DNA of 42,105 nt from Gammaproteobacteria bacterium (lineage in GTDB: Bacteria; Pseudomonadota; Gammaproteobacteria; Thiohalomonadales; Thiohalomonadaceae), in the NCBI GenBank assembly GCA_026196275.1, contig JAPHTQ010000036.1, positions 1 through 42,105 on the forward strand. The letters run 5' to 3'. Both the position numbers and the translations under genes were made by a program. The notes beneath the pieces were generated by a model. It was not told the DNA's origin and did no database searches. It saw only the letters and a list, made by a program, of their open reading frames with translations. Below, in pieces: positions 33,359 to 41,972 of this stretch. Positions within the stretch are counted from its first letter, which is position 1; each line of letters opens with the position of its first letter.

Positions 33359-34780
33359 GTGAGCGATACCGCTGACTCCCAACAGAAACACGCCGATGAG
33401 CTGTACGCCGAAGAGGGTGTCTGGCACGTCAATGTCGACGCCGGTACGGTATTTGCCAAACGCATTCCAGGCAAGTACCGCACCATCAAGTGGTTCACCA
33501 TGTCGACCTGGCTCATCTTCTTCCTCGGTCCCTACCTGCGCTGGGGGGATCGCCAGGCAGTGCTGCTGGATATCCCGGCACGGCAGTTTCATATTTTCGA
33601 CATCACTATCCTGCCACAGGATGTCTGGCTGCTCTCACTGACCCTGCTGTTCTTCGCCATCCTGCTGGCGGTGGTCACCTCTATAGCCGGACGGGTATTT
33701 TGCGGCTACTTCTGCTTCCAGACCGTCTGGACCGACATCTTTACCCTGATTGAGGAGAAGATAGAGGGCAACCCGAGCAAGCGTCGCAAACTGAAGGATG
33801 CACCACTCGATGCCCACAAGTTGCGCCTGCGCGCCACCAAGTACTTCTTCTGGCTGATTATCTCCATGCTCACCGGCATCAGCTTTGCCGCCTGGTTTAC
33901 CGATGCCTACGAGCTGTGGCAGAGCTACCTGACCCTCTCCGCTTCATCCGTCGCCTGGATAGTCCTTGGTCTGTTCACTGCCGGTACCTTTATCCTCGCG
34001 GGCTTCATGCGTGAGCAGGTCTGTTTCTGGCTCTGCCCCTATGCCCGTATCCAGGGGGTGATGTATGACCGCGAGACCATTCTGCCGACCTACGATTTCA
34101 ACCGTGGTGAGCCGCGCGGCAAGCTGAAAAAGGGCGAGACCGAAGCCGGTAACGGTGACTGCATCGACTGTCACCAATGCGTCGCTGTCTGCCCCACCGG
34201 TATCGACATCCGCGACGGTCAGCAGGAGGGGTGTATTACCTGTTCCCTGTGCCTCGATGCCTGTGACGCGGTAATGGACAAGATTGGCAAGCCTCACGGA
34301 CTGATTCGCTATGCCTCGCTGGATGAGATCGAGGGCCATCCGACCAAGCCGTTCTGGAAGCGCGCCAGGCCGCTGGTCTACCTCAGCATCATGGTGATTG
34401 CCGCCGCAGGCATCCTCTACGGCCTGACCCATCTGGGGTCGATGGAGCTCAAGGTAATCCACGAACGTTCACCGCTTTTCGTGCAGCTCAGCGACGGCTC
34501 CATTCAGAACCGTTTCGACATCAAGATCCTCAACAAACAGGACAAGCAAATCAGGGTATGGCTCACCGCCGAGGGGCCAGAGGGGCTGGAACTGATCGGC
34601 GCAGACGAGCCTTTGGACGTCGATTCAGGTAAACTGCGGTCACACATTGTATACATCAAGGTGCCACGCCAAAATCTGCTGCAGTCGCGCACCCCACTGA
34701 CCTTCGTGGTCAGTAATGTGAACGATCCGAAGGATGTCGTCCGTTACGAAGGGGCCTTCTTCAGCCCCCGGCGCCAGTAG
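33359..34780 (+). CDS. ccoG: cbb3 oxidase assembly ferredoxin-like membrane protein CcoG
   Basis: A 473-residue inner-membrane protein thought to reduce copper for insertion into the oxidase. Transmembrane segments carry RVFCGYFCFQTVWTD and FWLCPYARIQGVMYD. Two [4Fe-4S] motifs, CIDCHQCVAVCP and CITCSLCLDACD, are near residues 258-290, and a C-terminal immunoglobulin-like periplasmic domain follows. I start it at the GTG at 33359, five bases after a perfect AGGAGG. The longer frame beginning at a TTG (33302) has no such site and adds residues that overlap the leader. Confidence 0.95.
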   Translation: MSDTADSQQKHADELYAEEGVWHVNVDAGTVFAKRIPGKYRTIKWFTMSTWLIFFLGPYLRWGDRQAVLLDIPARQFHIFDITILPQDVWLLSLTLLFFAILLAVVTSIAGRVFCGYFCFQTVWTDIFTLIEEKIEGNPSKRRKLKDAPLDAHKLRLRATKYFFWLIISMLTGISFAAWFTDAYELWQSYLTLSASSVAWIVLGLFTAGTFILAGFMREQVCFWLCPYARIQGVMYDRETILPTYDFNRGEPRGKLKKGETEAGNGDCIDCHQCVAVCPTGIDIRDGQQEGCITCSLCLDACDAVMDKIGKPHGLIRYASLDEIEGHPTKPFWKRARPLVYLSIMVIAAAGILYGLTHLGSMELKVIHERSPLFVQLSDGSIQNRFDIKILNKQDKQIRVWLTAEGPEGLELIGADEPLDVDSGKLRSHIVYIKVPRQNLLQSRTPLTFVVSNVNDPKDVVRYEGAFFSPRRQ

Positions 34781-34832
34781 GTCGCGGGACGAAGAGGCAT
34801 TGGCATTGAATGTCACACACAAAGGTAGCAAG

Positions 34833-35342
34833 ATGTTTATTTCACAGAATAACCGTGCCGCCATGCGCAATCCCTGGGTATTGGGCTGGCTGGGTTTGCT
34901 GGTCACCGTTGTAGTGGTAAATATTGCGTTCATTCTCACTGCCTTCAAAACCAACCCGGGGCTGGTCGAGGAGGGATATTACGAAAAAGGGCGTGAGGTA
35001 GAGAAAAACTTCCAGACAAAGCTGGAGGCGCGCAACCGTCTGGGATGGGATATCCGCCTGCAGAACCCGGAAACCGTGGTCGCCGGCCGGGAGGCCAACT
35101 ATAGCGTGAACATCACCGACAAGGTCGGTATGCCGCTGCGTGACGCGACAGTGACCCTGCACGCCTATCGCCCATCGGATGCTTCCGCCGATCTCACCAG
35201 TAAGATGGAGTTGGTCACCAACGGCGTTTACCAAAGCCGGTTTGTTCTGCCGTTGAAGGGGATCTGGGACCTCAAGGTCGCGGTACAGCGGAATAATGAT
35301 GAGCTGGAGATCGCCCGCCGTATTAATGTTGTTGTACCCTAG
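34833..35342 (+). CDS. ccoH: cbb3 oxidase assembly protein CcoH/FixH
   Basis: A 169-residue protein with one N-terminal helix (WVLGWLGLLVTVVVVNIAF) and a periplasmic domain. The FixH signature TNPGLVEEGYYEKGREVEKN is near residues 40-60, and the C-terminal half contains beta strands such as GVYQSRFVLPLKGIWDL. I chose ATG 34833; it has only a weak AGGT site upstream, and the longer frame from 34734 would overlap ccoG. Its stop shares one base with ccoI. Confidence 0.9.
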   Translation: MFISQNNRAAMRNPWVLGWLGLLVTVVVVNIAFILTAFKTNPGLVEEGYYEKGREVEKNFQTKLEARNRLGWDIRLQNPETVVAGREANYSVNITDKVGMPLRDATVTLHAYRPSDASADLTSKMELVTNGVYQSRFVLPLKGIWDLKVAVQRNNDELEIARRINVVVP

Positions 35343-37822
35343 TGGATCGTGCTGTGCAGGCCGCAGACAACGGCTGCTTCCATTGCGGCTTACCGCTACC
35401 TCCCCCTGATCAGCAATTTATCGAGGAGGTAGGGGGTGCACCGCGCAAATTCTGCTGTATCGGATGCCGCTCAGTCAGCCTTGCCATTTATGATGCCGGG
35501 CTTGAGGGCTTCTACCAGCGTACCCCCGATGGCACACCGCTCGCTCCCCCTCCCGAACCACCCCGGGATCTCGGCCTCTATGATCTGGATGAGGTCCAGG
35601 GGGAGTTCATCCGGGAGCTGGGAGAGGAGCGCGAGATCCACCTGCTGGTCGAAGGCATCCACTGCGCGGCCTGTGTCTGGCTGATCGAACGTACTCTTAA
35701 CAACACTCCCGGCGTGCTACGCGCCCAGGTCAATCTCTCCGGCAAGCGCCTGCTGATACGTTGGGACAATCACCGCATCAAGCTCTCCGGCATCATCAAG
35801 CGCCTCGGCGAGATCGGCTATGCAGCCGTGCCGTTTGATCCCGAGGCGGCCGAGGGCACCATCAAAAAGCAGAATATGGCCCTGCTGTTTCGCATGGCCT
35901 TTGCCGGTTTTGCGATGATGAACCTGATGTGGATCTCCATCGCACTCTATACCGGCGCCGACACTGCCGATGACGGAAAATTTCTCGGCCTGTTCCAGTG
36001 GCTCGGCTTTGCGCTGGCCACACCAACCCTGCTCTATTCCGGCTGGCCCTTTTTCAGGGGCGCCTGGACCGGTTTGCGCAACTGGCACCTGACCATGGAC
36101 CTGCCGATCGCCATCGGTGCCAGCACGACCTATCTCTACTCGCTCTACGTTACCGTCAGCGATACGGCCATGGGCGAGGTCTATTTCGACACCGTGGTCA
36201 ATTTCATGTTCGTGATCCTGGTCGGGCGCTATCTGGAGGCGATGTCGAGACGTCATGCGGTGGCTGCCAGCCAGCGACTGATGGATCTGCAGCCACGGGT
36301 TGCCAACGTGCTGGTCAACGGTGAGGAGAAGGTCACCCCGATCCGCAGTGTCAAGGCGGGACAGCGGGTGCTGGTGAAGGCCGGTAACAAGATCCCGGTC
36401 GACGGCATCGTGGTTGAAGGCAACAGCAGCGTCGACGAGAGCATGCTCAGCGGTGAGTCCGTACCCGTCAGCAAGGGACGGGAGGCTACGGTCTCTGCCG
36501 GCACGCTGAATATCAGCAGCGCCCTGACCGTGCAGGTCACCGGCACCCTGCAGCATACCTCGCTGGGCAAGATCATCGCACTGGTCGAGGAGGCACAGGC
36601 CTCCAAGGCGCCGATCCAGTGCATGGCAGACCGTATCGTCCCCTGGTTTGTCCTGATCACCCTGCTGCTCGCCAGTATCACCTTCGCCTGGTGGGTCGGC
36701 ACCGACTTCGAACTGGCGCTGATGGCCGCCACTTCGGTACTGATCATCACCTGCCCCTGCGCCTTTGGCCTGGCCACGCCCATGTCCATTGCCGTCGCCT
36801 CAGGACAGGGGGCCCGTCACGGCATTTTGGTGAAGAACGGTGCGGTGCTCGAGACCCTGTCACAGATCAACCACATTGTCTTCGACAAAACCGGCACGCT
36901 CACCACCGGCAAAATGCGGCTGCAACATGTAGTGCCAGTTGGGGACGTAAGTGAACAGGAGTTGCTGCGTCAGGCCGCCGTGGTCGAGCGGTACGCCGAA
37001 CACAGCATTGCCCGCGCTATCGTCGACGCCGCGGATGAGCAGCGTTTAAACGTGCAGGGCAGCGCACCCGAACAGTTCGAAGGGCTGCCGGGGCACGGGG
37101 TCAAGGCCTTCGTCGGTGACACCAGCGTGATCATCGGCACCCTGGAGTGGCTCAGGCAGAATAACGTGGCCGACACCGCCGCGCTCAAACAGCGTGCCGA
37201 GGAACTTGAGTCACAGGCCTTCAGCTGCGTTCATGTGGCGATTGACGGATGCTACGCCGGCCTGCTGGCGATCGCCGATGAGATTCGCCCTGACGCCCTT
37301 GAGCTGGTCAACAATCTGCGCCGCGACGGTATCCGCATGACGCTGCTCAGCGGCGATCGCAGACGCGTGGCCGAGGCCGTTGCAGAGCAGCTCGGTGGCA
37401 TGGCGGTGATTGCCGAGGTGTTGCCCCAGGACAAGGATCGGGTGATCCGCGAGCTCCAGCAACAGGGTGACCGGGTGGCCATGGTGGGCGACGGGGTCAA
37501 CGATGCCCCGGCGCTGATCCGCGCCGAGGTGGGCATAGCCGTGGGCTCAGGTACCGAGGTATCGGTAGAAAGTGCCGATATCGTGCTGATGAGCGACGAA
37601 CTGGACAAGGTCCGCATGGCGACCGCCCTGTCACGCCGCACCTTGCGCACCATCCACCAGAACATCGGCATATCCCTGGTCTACAATGTCATTATGGTGC
37701 CCTTGGCGATGATGGCCTACATCACCCCGCTGGTGGCGGCTATCGCCATGCCGATCAGCTCGCTGCTGGTGATTGGTAATGCAGCCCGAATTCGTACCCT
37801 GTTCAAGAAAGGTGAAAAGTGA
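35342..37822 (+). CDS. ccoI: Copper-exporting P-type ATPase for oxidase assembly, CcoI/FixI
   Basis: An 826-residue P1B-type ATPase that supplies copper for the CuB site of cbb3 oxidase. The order is: an N-terminal Cys-rich segment (CFHCG, CCIGC), a heavy-metal-binding domain with IHCAACVW (Cys108, Cys111), eight transmembrane helices, the membrane metal site CPC (Cys471, Cys473), the phosphorylation Asp515 in DKTGTLT, and the hinge GDGVNDAPAL. The start is a GTG that overlaps the ccoH stop by one base and has no good ribosome-binding site, consistent with coupled translation. Confidence 0.96.
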   Translation: MDRAVQAADNGCFHCGLPLPPPDQQFIEEVGGAPRKFCCIGCRSVSLAIYDAGLEGFYQRTPDGTPLAPPPEPPRDLGLYDLDEVQGEFIRELGEEREIHLLVEGIHCAACVWLIERTLNNTPGVLRAQVNLSGKRLLIRWDNHRIKLSGIIKRLGEIGYAAVPFDPEAAEGTIKKQNMALLFRMAFAGFAMMNLMWISIALYTGADTADDGKFLGLFQWLGFALATPTLLYSGWPFFRGAWTGLRNWHLTMDLPIAIGASTTYLYSLYVTVSDTAMGEVYFDTVVNFMFVILVGRYLEAMSRRHAVAASQRLMDLQPRVANVLVNGEEKVTPIRSVKAGQRVLVKAGNKIPVDGIVVEGNSSVDESMLSGESVPVSKGREATVSAGTLNISSALTVQVTGTLQHTSLGKIIALVEEAQASKAPIQCMADRIVPWFVLITLLLASITFAWWVGTDFELALMAATSVLIITCPCAFGLATPMSIAVASGQGARHGILVKNGAVLETLSQINHIVFDKTGTLTTGKMRLQHVVPVGDVSEQELLRQAAVVERYAEHSIARAIVDAADEQRLNVQGSAPEQFEGLPGHGVKAFVGDTSVIIGTLEWLRQNNVADTAALKQRAEELESQAFSCVHVAIDGCYAGLLAIADEIRPDALELVNNLRRDGIRMTLLSGDRRRVAEAVAEQLGGMAVIAEVLPQDKDRVIRELQQQGDRVAMVGDGVNDAPALIRAEVGIAVGSGTEVSVESADIVLMSDELDKVRMATALSRRTLRTIHQNIGISLVYNVIMVPLAMMAYITPLVAAIAMPISSLLVIGNAARIRTLFKKGEK

Positions 37823-37976
37823 AAAGTGGAAGATGGAAGCCAGTTTCTGCCTCAGCCATTCGGGTAACAACTTTTAACCCTTGAGCTTTTACCTGATACT
37901 TTGAACCCGCGCTGTTTCCAACGGTCTTACTGAGTCCATACACAACACCACCGTTCCACACGATACGAGACATCCC

Positions 37977-38189
37977 ATGGAAGTCATCTACAAGCTTATC
38001 CCCGGCATGATAGTCCTCGGCCTGATCTTCGTCGGTATCCTCATCTGGGCGGTGAAGAAAGGCCAGTACGATGATCTGGAGGGGGATGGTCAGCGCATCC
38101 TGCTCGATGAGGATGAAGAGAAGCTGCCGCAGAGTAAGGGTGGACGCAAGGTCCAGGTCGGCAAGAACTTCCCCGACACCGACGACTGA
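37977..38189 (+). CDS. ccoS: cbb3 oxidase maturation protein CcoS
   Basis: A 70-residue protein with one helix (about 8-27) and the CcoS pattern WAVKKGQYDDLEGDGQRILLDED. CcoS is needed for cofactor insertion into the oxidase in Rhodobacter. It lies 154 bases after ccoI. That gap begins with GTGAAAA repeated twice and otherwise shows no recognised signal, which is a wide spacing for an assembly operon. Confidence 0.94.
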   Translation: MEVIYKLIPGMIVLGLIFVGILIWAVKKGQYDDLEGDGQRILLDEDEEKLPQSKGGRKVQVGKNFPDTDD

Positions 38190-38274
38190 TCCACCTGCCG
38201 ACGGCGGCAGCGACCGGGACAGTCGCAAAAGCGTCGCTGGCTTTCCCCGCTTTCAACACCCGTAACCAGGACCG

Positions 38275-38973
38275 TCACTCCTGCGGCTCAGACAAAGGCT
38301 CTTTTCCCGCCGCCGCCTCCTGTTTCAACGGCCCGCGGATACTCTCAAACTGCTCCGGGCGCACATACTGCAGCACCTCGTTCTGTTCCGGGTTCAGGGC
38401 GATATCCAGCCCCTTTTCCGGATAGAGCCAGTGAACCGTCTTGCCCTGCGGCTCGGCGATCCGTTCAGCCGGTTCGCCGAAACGTTGTTTGACCAGCTGC
38501 TCATCGAGGTTGGCCCGCGGGATATAGGTCATACTGCCGATAGGCATCCGCTTCAGGCGCATCAGGTCATCATCCGCCAGAGTCACCTTGCGACGGCCAC
38601 CGCCCATATTTGCCACCCGGATCCCGGCCTCATACATCGCTGCCTTCTGCTCCTCGGTGAGAGCCATCACCACAATGATCTTCGCCCGTATCCCGCTGAT
38701 ATCGACACCGTCGAAATAGGCCTCGACCACGCGACTCTCATCCGTCTGCACAAACAGGCTGACCTCGGCCGGTTCCCTGAATAGCACCTCCGCCTCACCC
38801 AGAGTGGTGCGTCCAAGTTCGACCCCCAGCACCTGCAGGCCCCCCTGCTCCGTTACCGTGATCTGCCAGGGAAGGCGAACCTCCCGCGGCGCCTTGCCGG
38901 GCAGGATAAAGACACCGATAACCACGGCAACTATGCTGAAACCCAGCACACTGAGAAAAATATGTCGGCCCAT
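38275..38973 (-). CDS. Uncharacterised membrane-anchored protein
   Basis: A 232-residue protein with an N-terminal helix (HIFLSVLGFSIVAVVIGVFI) and a soluble domain that the helix would place outside the cytoplasm. I do not recognise the family. The C-terminal section FGEPAERIAEPQGKTVHWLY, followed by KGLDIALNPEQ, has the spacing of small SmpA/BamE-like beta proteins, but this is only a pattern impression. ATG 38973 has AGGAG six bases upstream; the frame extending to 39006 is not needed. It is convergent with ccoS and 69 bases after the next gene on its strand. Confidence 0.8.
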   Translation of the reverse strand: MGRHIFLSVLGFSIVAVVIGVFILPGKAPREVRLPWQITVTEQGGLQVLGVELGRTTLGEAEVLFREPAEVSLFVQTDESRVVEAYFDGVDISGIRAKIIVVMALTEEQKAAMYEAGIRVANMGGGRRKVTLADDDLMRLKRMPIGSMTYIPRANLDEQLVKQRFGEPAERIAEPQGKTVHWLYPEKGLDIALNPEQNEVLQYVRPEQFESIRGPLKQEAAAGKEPLSEPQE

Positions 38974-39042
38974 CAGCCTCTCCTGAAACGAGACGACCGG
39001 CAACAAGGCCGGTCGGAAAAAAATGTACGGCTGTCAGCTTGT

Positions 39043-39543
39043 TCAATCTTCTGAGGAAGCATAACGCCCCTGCGGAAAGCGCTCTGCCACATTATCCGGC
39101 ACCCGCCCCTTGCGTGCGTCATCCAGTGATTCGGTTTCAAGGATGATCAGCACCAGCACCATGACCATGGTGGGCAAGACTGCAGCACCGGCCAGCGCAA
39201 TCTGCTGCGGTCCCGGCTCGCCGCCGGAGACCAGTAACACCGTCGCCATCGCCACCAGCATCAATAGAATCATGCCGATAAACAGCTTGCTCCGCCTGCG
39301 ACAGATCTGCCAGTGACACATCACATACCAGCTATCCACCGCAACCGATCTGCGCGCACGCCACAGGGTATAGGTGAGGATCAACAGTGAGGCGATCGGC
39401 ACCAGGATCACCCACTGCCACAGCGAGCTGGCAGAGAGAAAGGCGGCAAACATCAGAATATGGTTGAAGATCAGGTTGATCAGGAACAGATCGTGCGGCC
39501 ATTTGGCCTTCTTGATCTCCTCTTCACTGACATTGAATCTCAT
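39043..39543 (-). CDS. Uncharacterised four-helix membrane protein
   Basis: A 166-residue protein with four predicted helices at about 21-40, 44-62, 88-105 and 115-137, and hydrophilic ends. The N-terminal EEEIKKAKWPHDLFLINLIF and the central RARRSVAVDSWYVMCHWQIC, where Cys and His lie close together, may be conserved points. I do not recognise the family. It precedes the 232-residue membrane-anchored protein on the same strand and the two may form a unit. Confidence 0.78.
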   Translation of the reverse strand: MRFNVSEEEIKKAKWPHDLFLINLIFNHILMFAAFLSASSLWQWVILVPIASLLILTYTLWRARRSVAVDSWYVMCHWQICRRRSKLFIGMILLMLVAMATVLLVSGGEPGPQQIALAGAAVLPTMVMVLVLIILETESLDDARKGRVPDNVAERFPQGRYASSED

Positions 39544-39627
39544 AATGCGGGGATCCCGGTATAAAGTAGGCAGAACCTGAAGAAATTATCACTATGACCA
39601 TGCCAGGTCCAGCCCGGCCAACCTTGG

Positions 39628-40080
39628 TCAAACGCTTCCCGGAGGCACCTGCAGCCAGAAGGTTACCGGGCCGTCGTTCACCAGGGAGACCTGCATATCG
39701 GCACCGAAGCGCCCTGCCGCCACCGGCTCATGTGCCGCCTGCGCCTGCTGCAACAGGTAAGTAAACAGTCGCTGACCTTCGTCCGGGGCAGCCGCGGGGG
39801 TAAAACTCGGCCGGTTGCCCTTGCGGGTGTCGGCCGGCAGGGTAAACTGCGGCACCAGCAGCAGGCCGCCACCGATGTCGGCCAGAGAAAGGTTCATCTT
39901 CTCCTCGGCGTCGGGAAAGACGCGGTAGCGAAGCAGCCGTTCCAATAATCGATCTGCAGTGGTCTCGCTATCCCCCCGTTCTACGCCTACCAGTACCAGC
40001 AGACCGCGCTCTATCGTGCCGACCCTCTCTCCGGCAACCGTGACACTGGCCTCACTGACCCGCTGCAGCAGCCCGATCAT
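39628..40080 (-). CDS. dtd: D-aminoacyl-tRNA deacylase Dtd
   Basis: A 150-residue cytosolic enzyme that removes D-amino acids and glycine wrongly attached to tRNAs. The Gly-cisPro motif is in [10 protein letters not shown]. The usual catalytic-face motif SQFTL reads PQFTL here ([21 protein letters not shown] region, near residue 77). Length and all other conserved segments fit DTD1. It overlaps pip by four bases. Confidence 0.94.
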   Translation of the reverse strand: MIGLLQRVSEASVTVAGERVGTIERGLLVLVGVERGDSETTADRLLERLLRYRVFPDAEEKMNLSLADIGGGLLLVPQFTLPADTRKGNRPSFTPAAAPDEGQRLFTYLLQQAQAAHEPVAAGRFGADMQVSLVNDGPVTFWLQVPPGSV

Positions 40081-41027
40081 GCCAGGCGCTCGGCAAAGTC
40101 GTCAGTCGCCTGAATGAGCGCATTGATGGTGCCGGGCTCGGAAGCGGAGTGGCCGGCGTCGGCTATCACCTTCAGTTCGGCATCGGGCCAGCGCTGATGC
40201 AGTTGCCAGGCATTCTCCAGCGGACAGACCACATCGTAGCGACCATGCACGATCACGCCGGGAATAGTCGACAGCCTGCCGGCATCACGCAATATCTGAT
40301 CCGGTTCGAGAAAGCTGTCATGCATAAAGTAGTGGCACTCGATGCGCGCCAGCGAGAGCGCCGTATAGGGGTTAGCGAAGTGCTCCACCACCGCCTCACT
40401 GGGCCGCAGGGTTGAGGTACGCCCCTCCCACAACGACCACGCCTTGGCCGCCACCATTTGCTCCATCTCGTTATCACCGTCCAGACGGCGGTAGTAGGCG
40501 CTTACCATGTCTCCCCGCTCCGCCTCGGGGATCGGCGCCAGATAATCCTGCCAGTAATCCGGAAACAGGTGGCTGGCACCCTGCTGATAGAACCACTGGA
40601 TCTCCTGTGGTCGGCACAGGAAGATGCCGCGCAACACCAGACCCAGCACCCTCTCGGGATGGGTTTCGGCATAGACCAGACTCAGGGTCGAGCCCCACGA
40701 ACCACCGAACAGCAACCAGCTGTCGACGCCAAGGTGTTCGCGGATCTGCTCCATATCCGCCACCAGTGCCTGGGTGGTGTTGCCCTCCAGTTCGGCATGG
40801 GGCGCGGAGCGCCCGCAGCCGCGCTGATCAAAAAGGATGATCCGATAGCGCTCAGGGTCGAAGAAGCGGCGGTGATAGTCCTCACAACCCGCTCCGGGTC
40901 CACCGTGGACGAACAGCACCGGAATACCCTTCGGATTGCCGCACTCTTCGACGTGGAGCTTGTGCGGCGGCTCTACCGCGACGGTGTGGCTGACATAGGG
41001 CTGAATTTCGGGGTAGAGATTATGCAT
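40077..41027 (-). CDS. pip: Proline iminopeptidase Pip
   Basis: A 316-residue alpha/beta hydrolase that removes N-terminal proline from peptides. The oxyanion-hole motif HGGPGAG, the FDQRGCGRS segment, the nucleophile elbow GGSWGS (Ser near residue 111), the acid in HGRYDVVCP and the catalytic His in DAGHSASE are all in place. It is a full-length S33-family member. The stop overlaps the dtd start by four bases (ATGA), so the two are probably co-translated. Confidence 0.95.
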   Translation of the reverse strand: MHNLYPEIQPYVSHTVAVEPPHKLHVEECGNPKGIPVLFVHGGPGAGCEDYHRRFFDPERYRIILFDQRGCGRSAPHAELEGNTTQALVADMEQIREHLGVDSWLLFGGSWGSTLSLVYAETHPERVLGLVLRGIFLCRPQEIQWFYQQGASHLFPDYWQDYLAPIPEAERGDMVSAYYRRLDGDNEMEQMVAAKAWSLWEGRTSTLRPSEAVVEHFANPYTALSLARIECHYFMHDSFLEPDQILRDAGRLSTIPGVIVHGRYDVVCPLENAWQLHQRWPDAELKVIADAGHSASEPGTINALIQATDDFAERLA

Positions 41028-41106
41028 CGGCTCTCACTCGCAGGGAATTGGTTCAATTGGCCCCATCTTAGTGCCCCGCCACCATTCCCGCCAAGGCCGT
41101 GCGGGC

Positions 41107-41142
41107 AAAAAAAAGCCGCGGCACCCGGACGGTACCACGGCC
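41107..41142 (-). terminator. Rho-independent terminator of the OmpA-family lipoprotein gene
   Basis: On the minus strand, GCCGTGG (41141-41135) pairs with CCGCGGC (41121-41115), one pair being U-G, and an eight-T tract (41114-41107) follows. It lies about 22 bases after the lipoprotein gene stop. Confidence 0.88.
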
Positions 41143-41163
41143 TCTCTCCCGGTACGGGGGCAA

Positions 41164-41814
41164 TCAGGTCTGCTGCAGGTAGATCTCCACCCGGCGGTTT
41201 TGCGCCCGTCCCGCCTCGGTAGCATTACTGGCTCGCGGCTCGGCCTCACCCAGCCCCTCGGTGGCGATCTGGCTGGCCGGAACACCCTGGCCGATCAGGT
41301 AGGCGGCCGTGGCGTCGGCCCGACGCTGGGAAAGTCCCAGATTATACGCCTCGCTGCCGATACTGTCGGTAAAACCGATGATGGTAATGCGCACCCCGGG
41401 ATCGTCCCGCAGCACCCTGGATACCTTGTCCAGCGTCGGCTTGAATTCGGGTCGGATCTCGGCACGATCAAAGTCGAAAGAGGCCTCGGAGGAGACGCTG
41501 ACCCGCAGCAGATCCTCGCGCAGGCGCTCCACCTCCATGGCCTTGGCATCACGCTCACCGGCGATCGCGCGGATCTTGCGCTCCTTCTCGTCCATGGAGT
41601 GACCGATTGCCCCGCCCACAGCCGCGCCGGCAGCCATACCGACGGCGGTTTTTGTCCGCGAACTGCTGCCCGTATTGTGTGCAAGAATACCGCCGATAAT
41701 ACCGCCGACAATGGCGCCGGTCGCGGTACCGCTGCTGTCACCGCTTTCGCCCGTGGAAGCACAACCACTCACAGCCAGCGCCGCGAACAGCGGCAGTAAC
41801 AAAACTTTTTTCAT
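41164..41814 (-). CDS. OmpA-family outer-membrane lipoprotein (YiaD-like)
   Basis: A 216-residue protein with a lipoprotein signal (lipobox VSGC, Cys near residue 18). Two glycine-zipper segments follow (GAIVGGIIGGILAHNTG and GMAAGAAVGGAIGHSMD), then a short coiled-coil region and a C-terminal OmpA-like peptidoglycan-binding domain with GFTDSIGSEAYNLGLSQRRA and NRRVEIYL. It should tether the outer membrane to peptidoglycan. I chose ATG 41814, eight bases after GGAGG; the frame to 41829 includes that site. Confidence 0.93.
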   Translation of the reverse strand: MKKVLLLPLFAALAVSGCASTGESGDSSGTATGAIVGGIIGGILAHNTGSSSRTKTAVGMAAGAAVGGAIGHSMDEKERKIRAIAGERDAKAMEVERLREDLLRVSVSSEASFDFDRAEIRPEFKPTLDKVSRVLRDDPGVRITIIGFTDSIGSEAYNLGLSQRRADATAAYLIGQGVPASQIATEGLGEAEPRASNATEAGRAQNRRVEIYLQQT

Positions 41815-41865
41815 CCCTATAGCCTCCATGGAAAATGATGTTCTTGTCTAAGTAGCAAGTTTAGC

Positions 41866-41910
41866 TGCCAAAACCGTTTCCTGCAGACCACGGCAGTCAC
41901 AGTTTTGGCA
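41866..41910. promoter_or_regulatory. Inverted repeat upstream of the lipoprotein gene
   Basis: TGCCAAAAC (41866-41874) and GTTTTGGCA (41902-41910) are perfect nine-base complements with an inner CTGC/GCAG pair (41881-41884, 41893-41896). No T-tract follows on either strand. It sits midway in the gap between typA and the lipoprotein gene, 52 bases before the lipoprotein start, so an operator or leader stem is more likely than a terminator. Confidence 0.5.
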
Positions 41911-41972
41911 AACAGAATAGCGTAAAGTTCCCATCGAAAAGGGGCCGGTTAGAGGCACAAGCAGCGTCCCTG

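Noticed and set aside
37806-37976. Repeat or mobile element in the ccoI-ccoS gap (GTGAAAAGTGAAAAG and a later CTTTTA-rich stretch)
   Set aside because: The two stretches are only loosely complementary and no clear boundaries are seen. I note the wide gap but cannot support an element.
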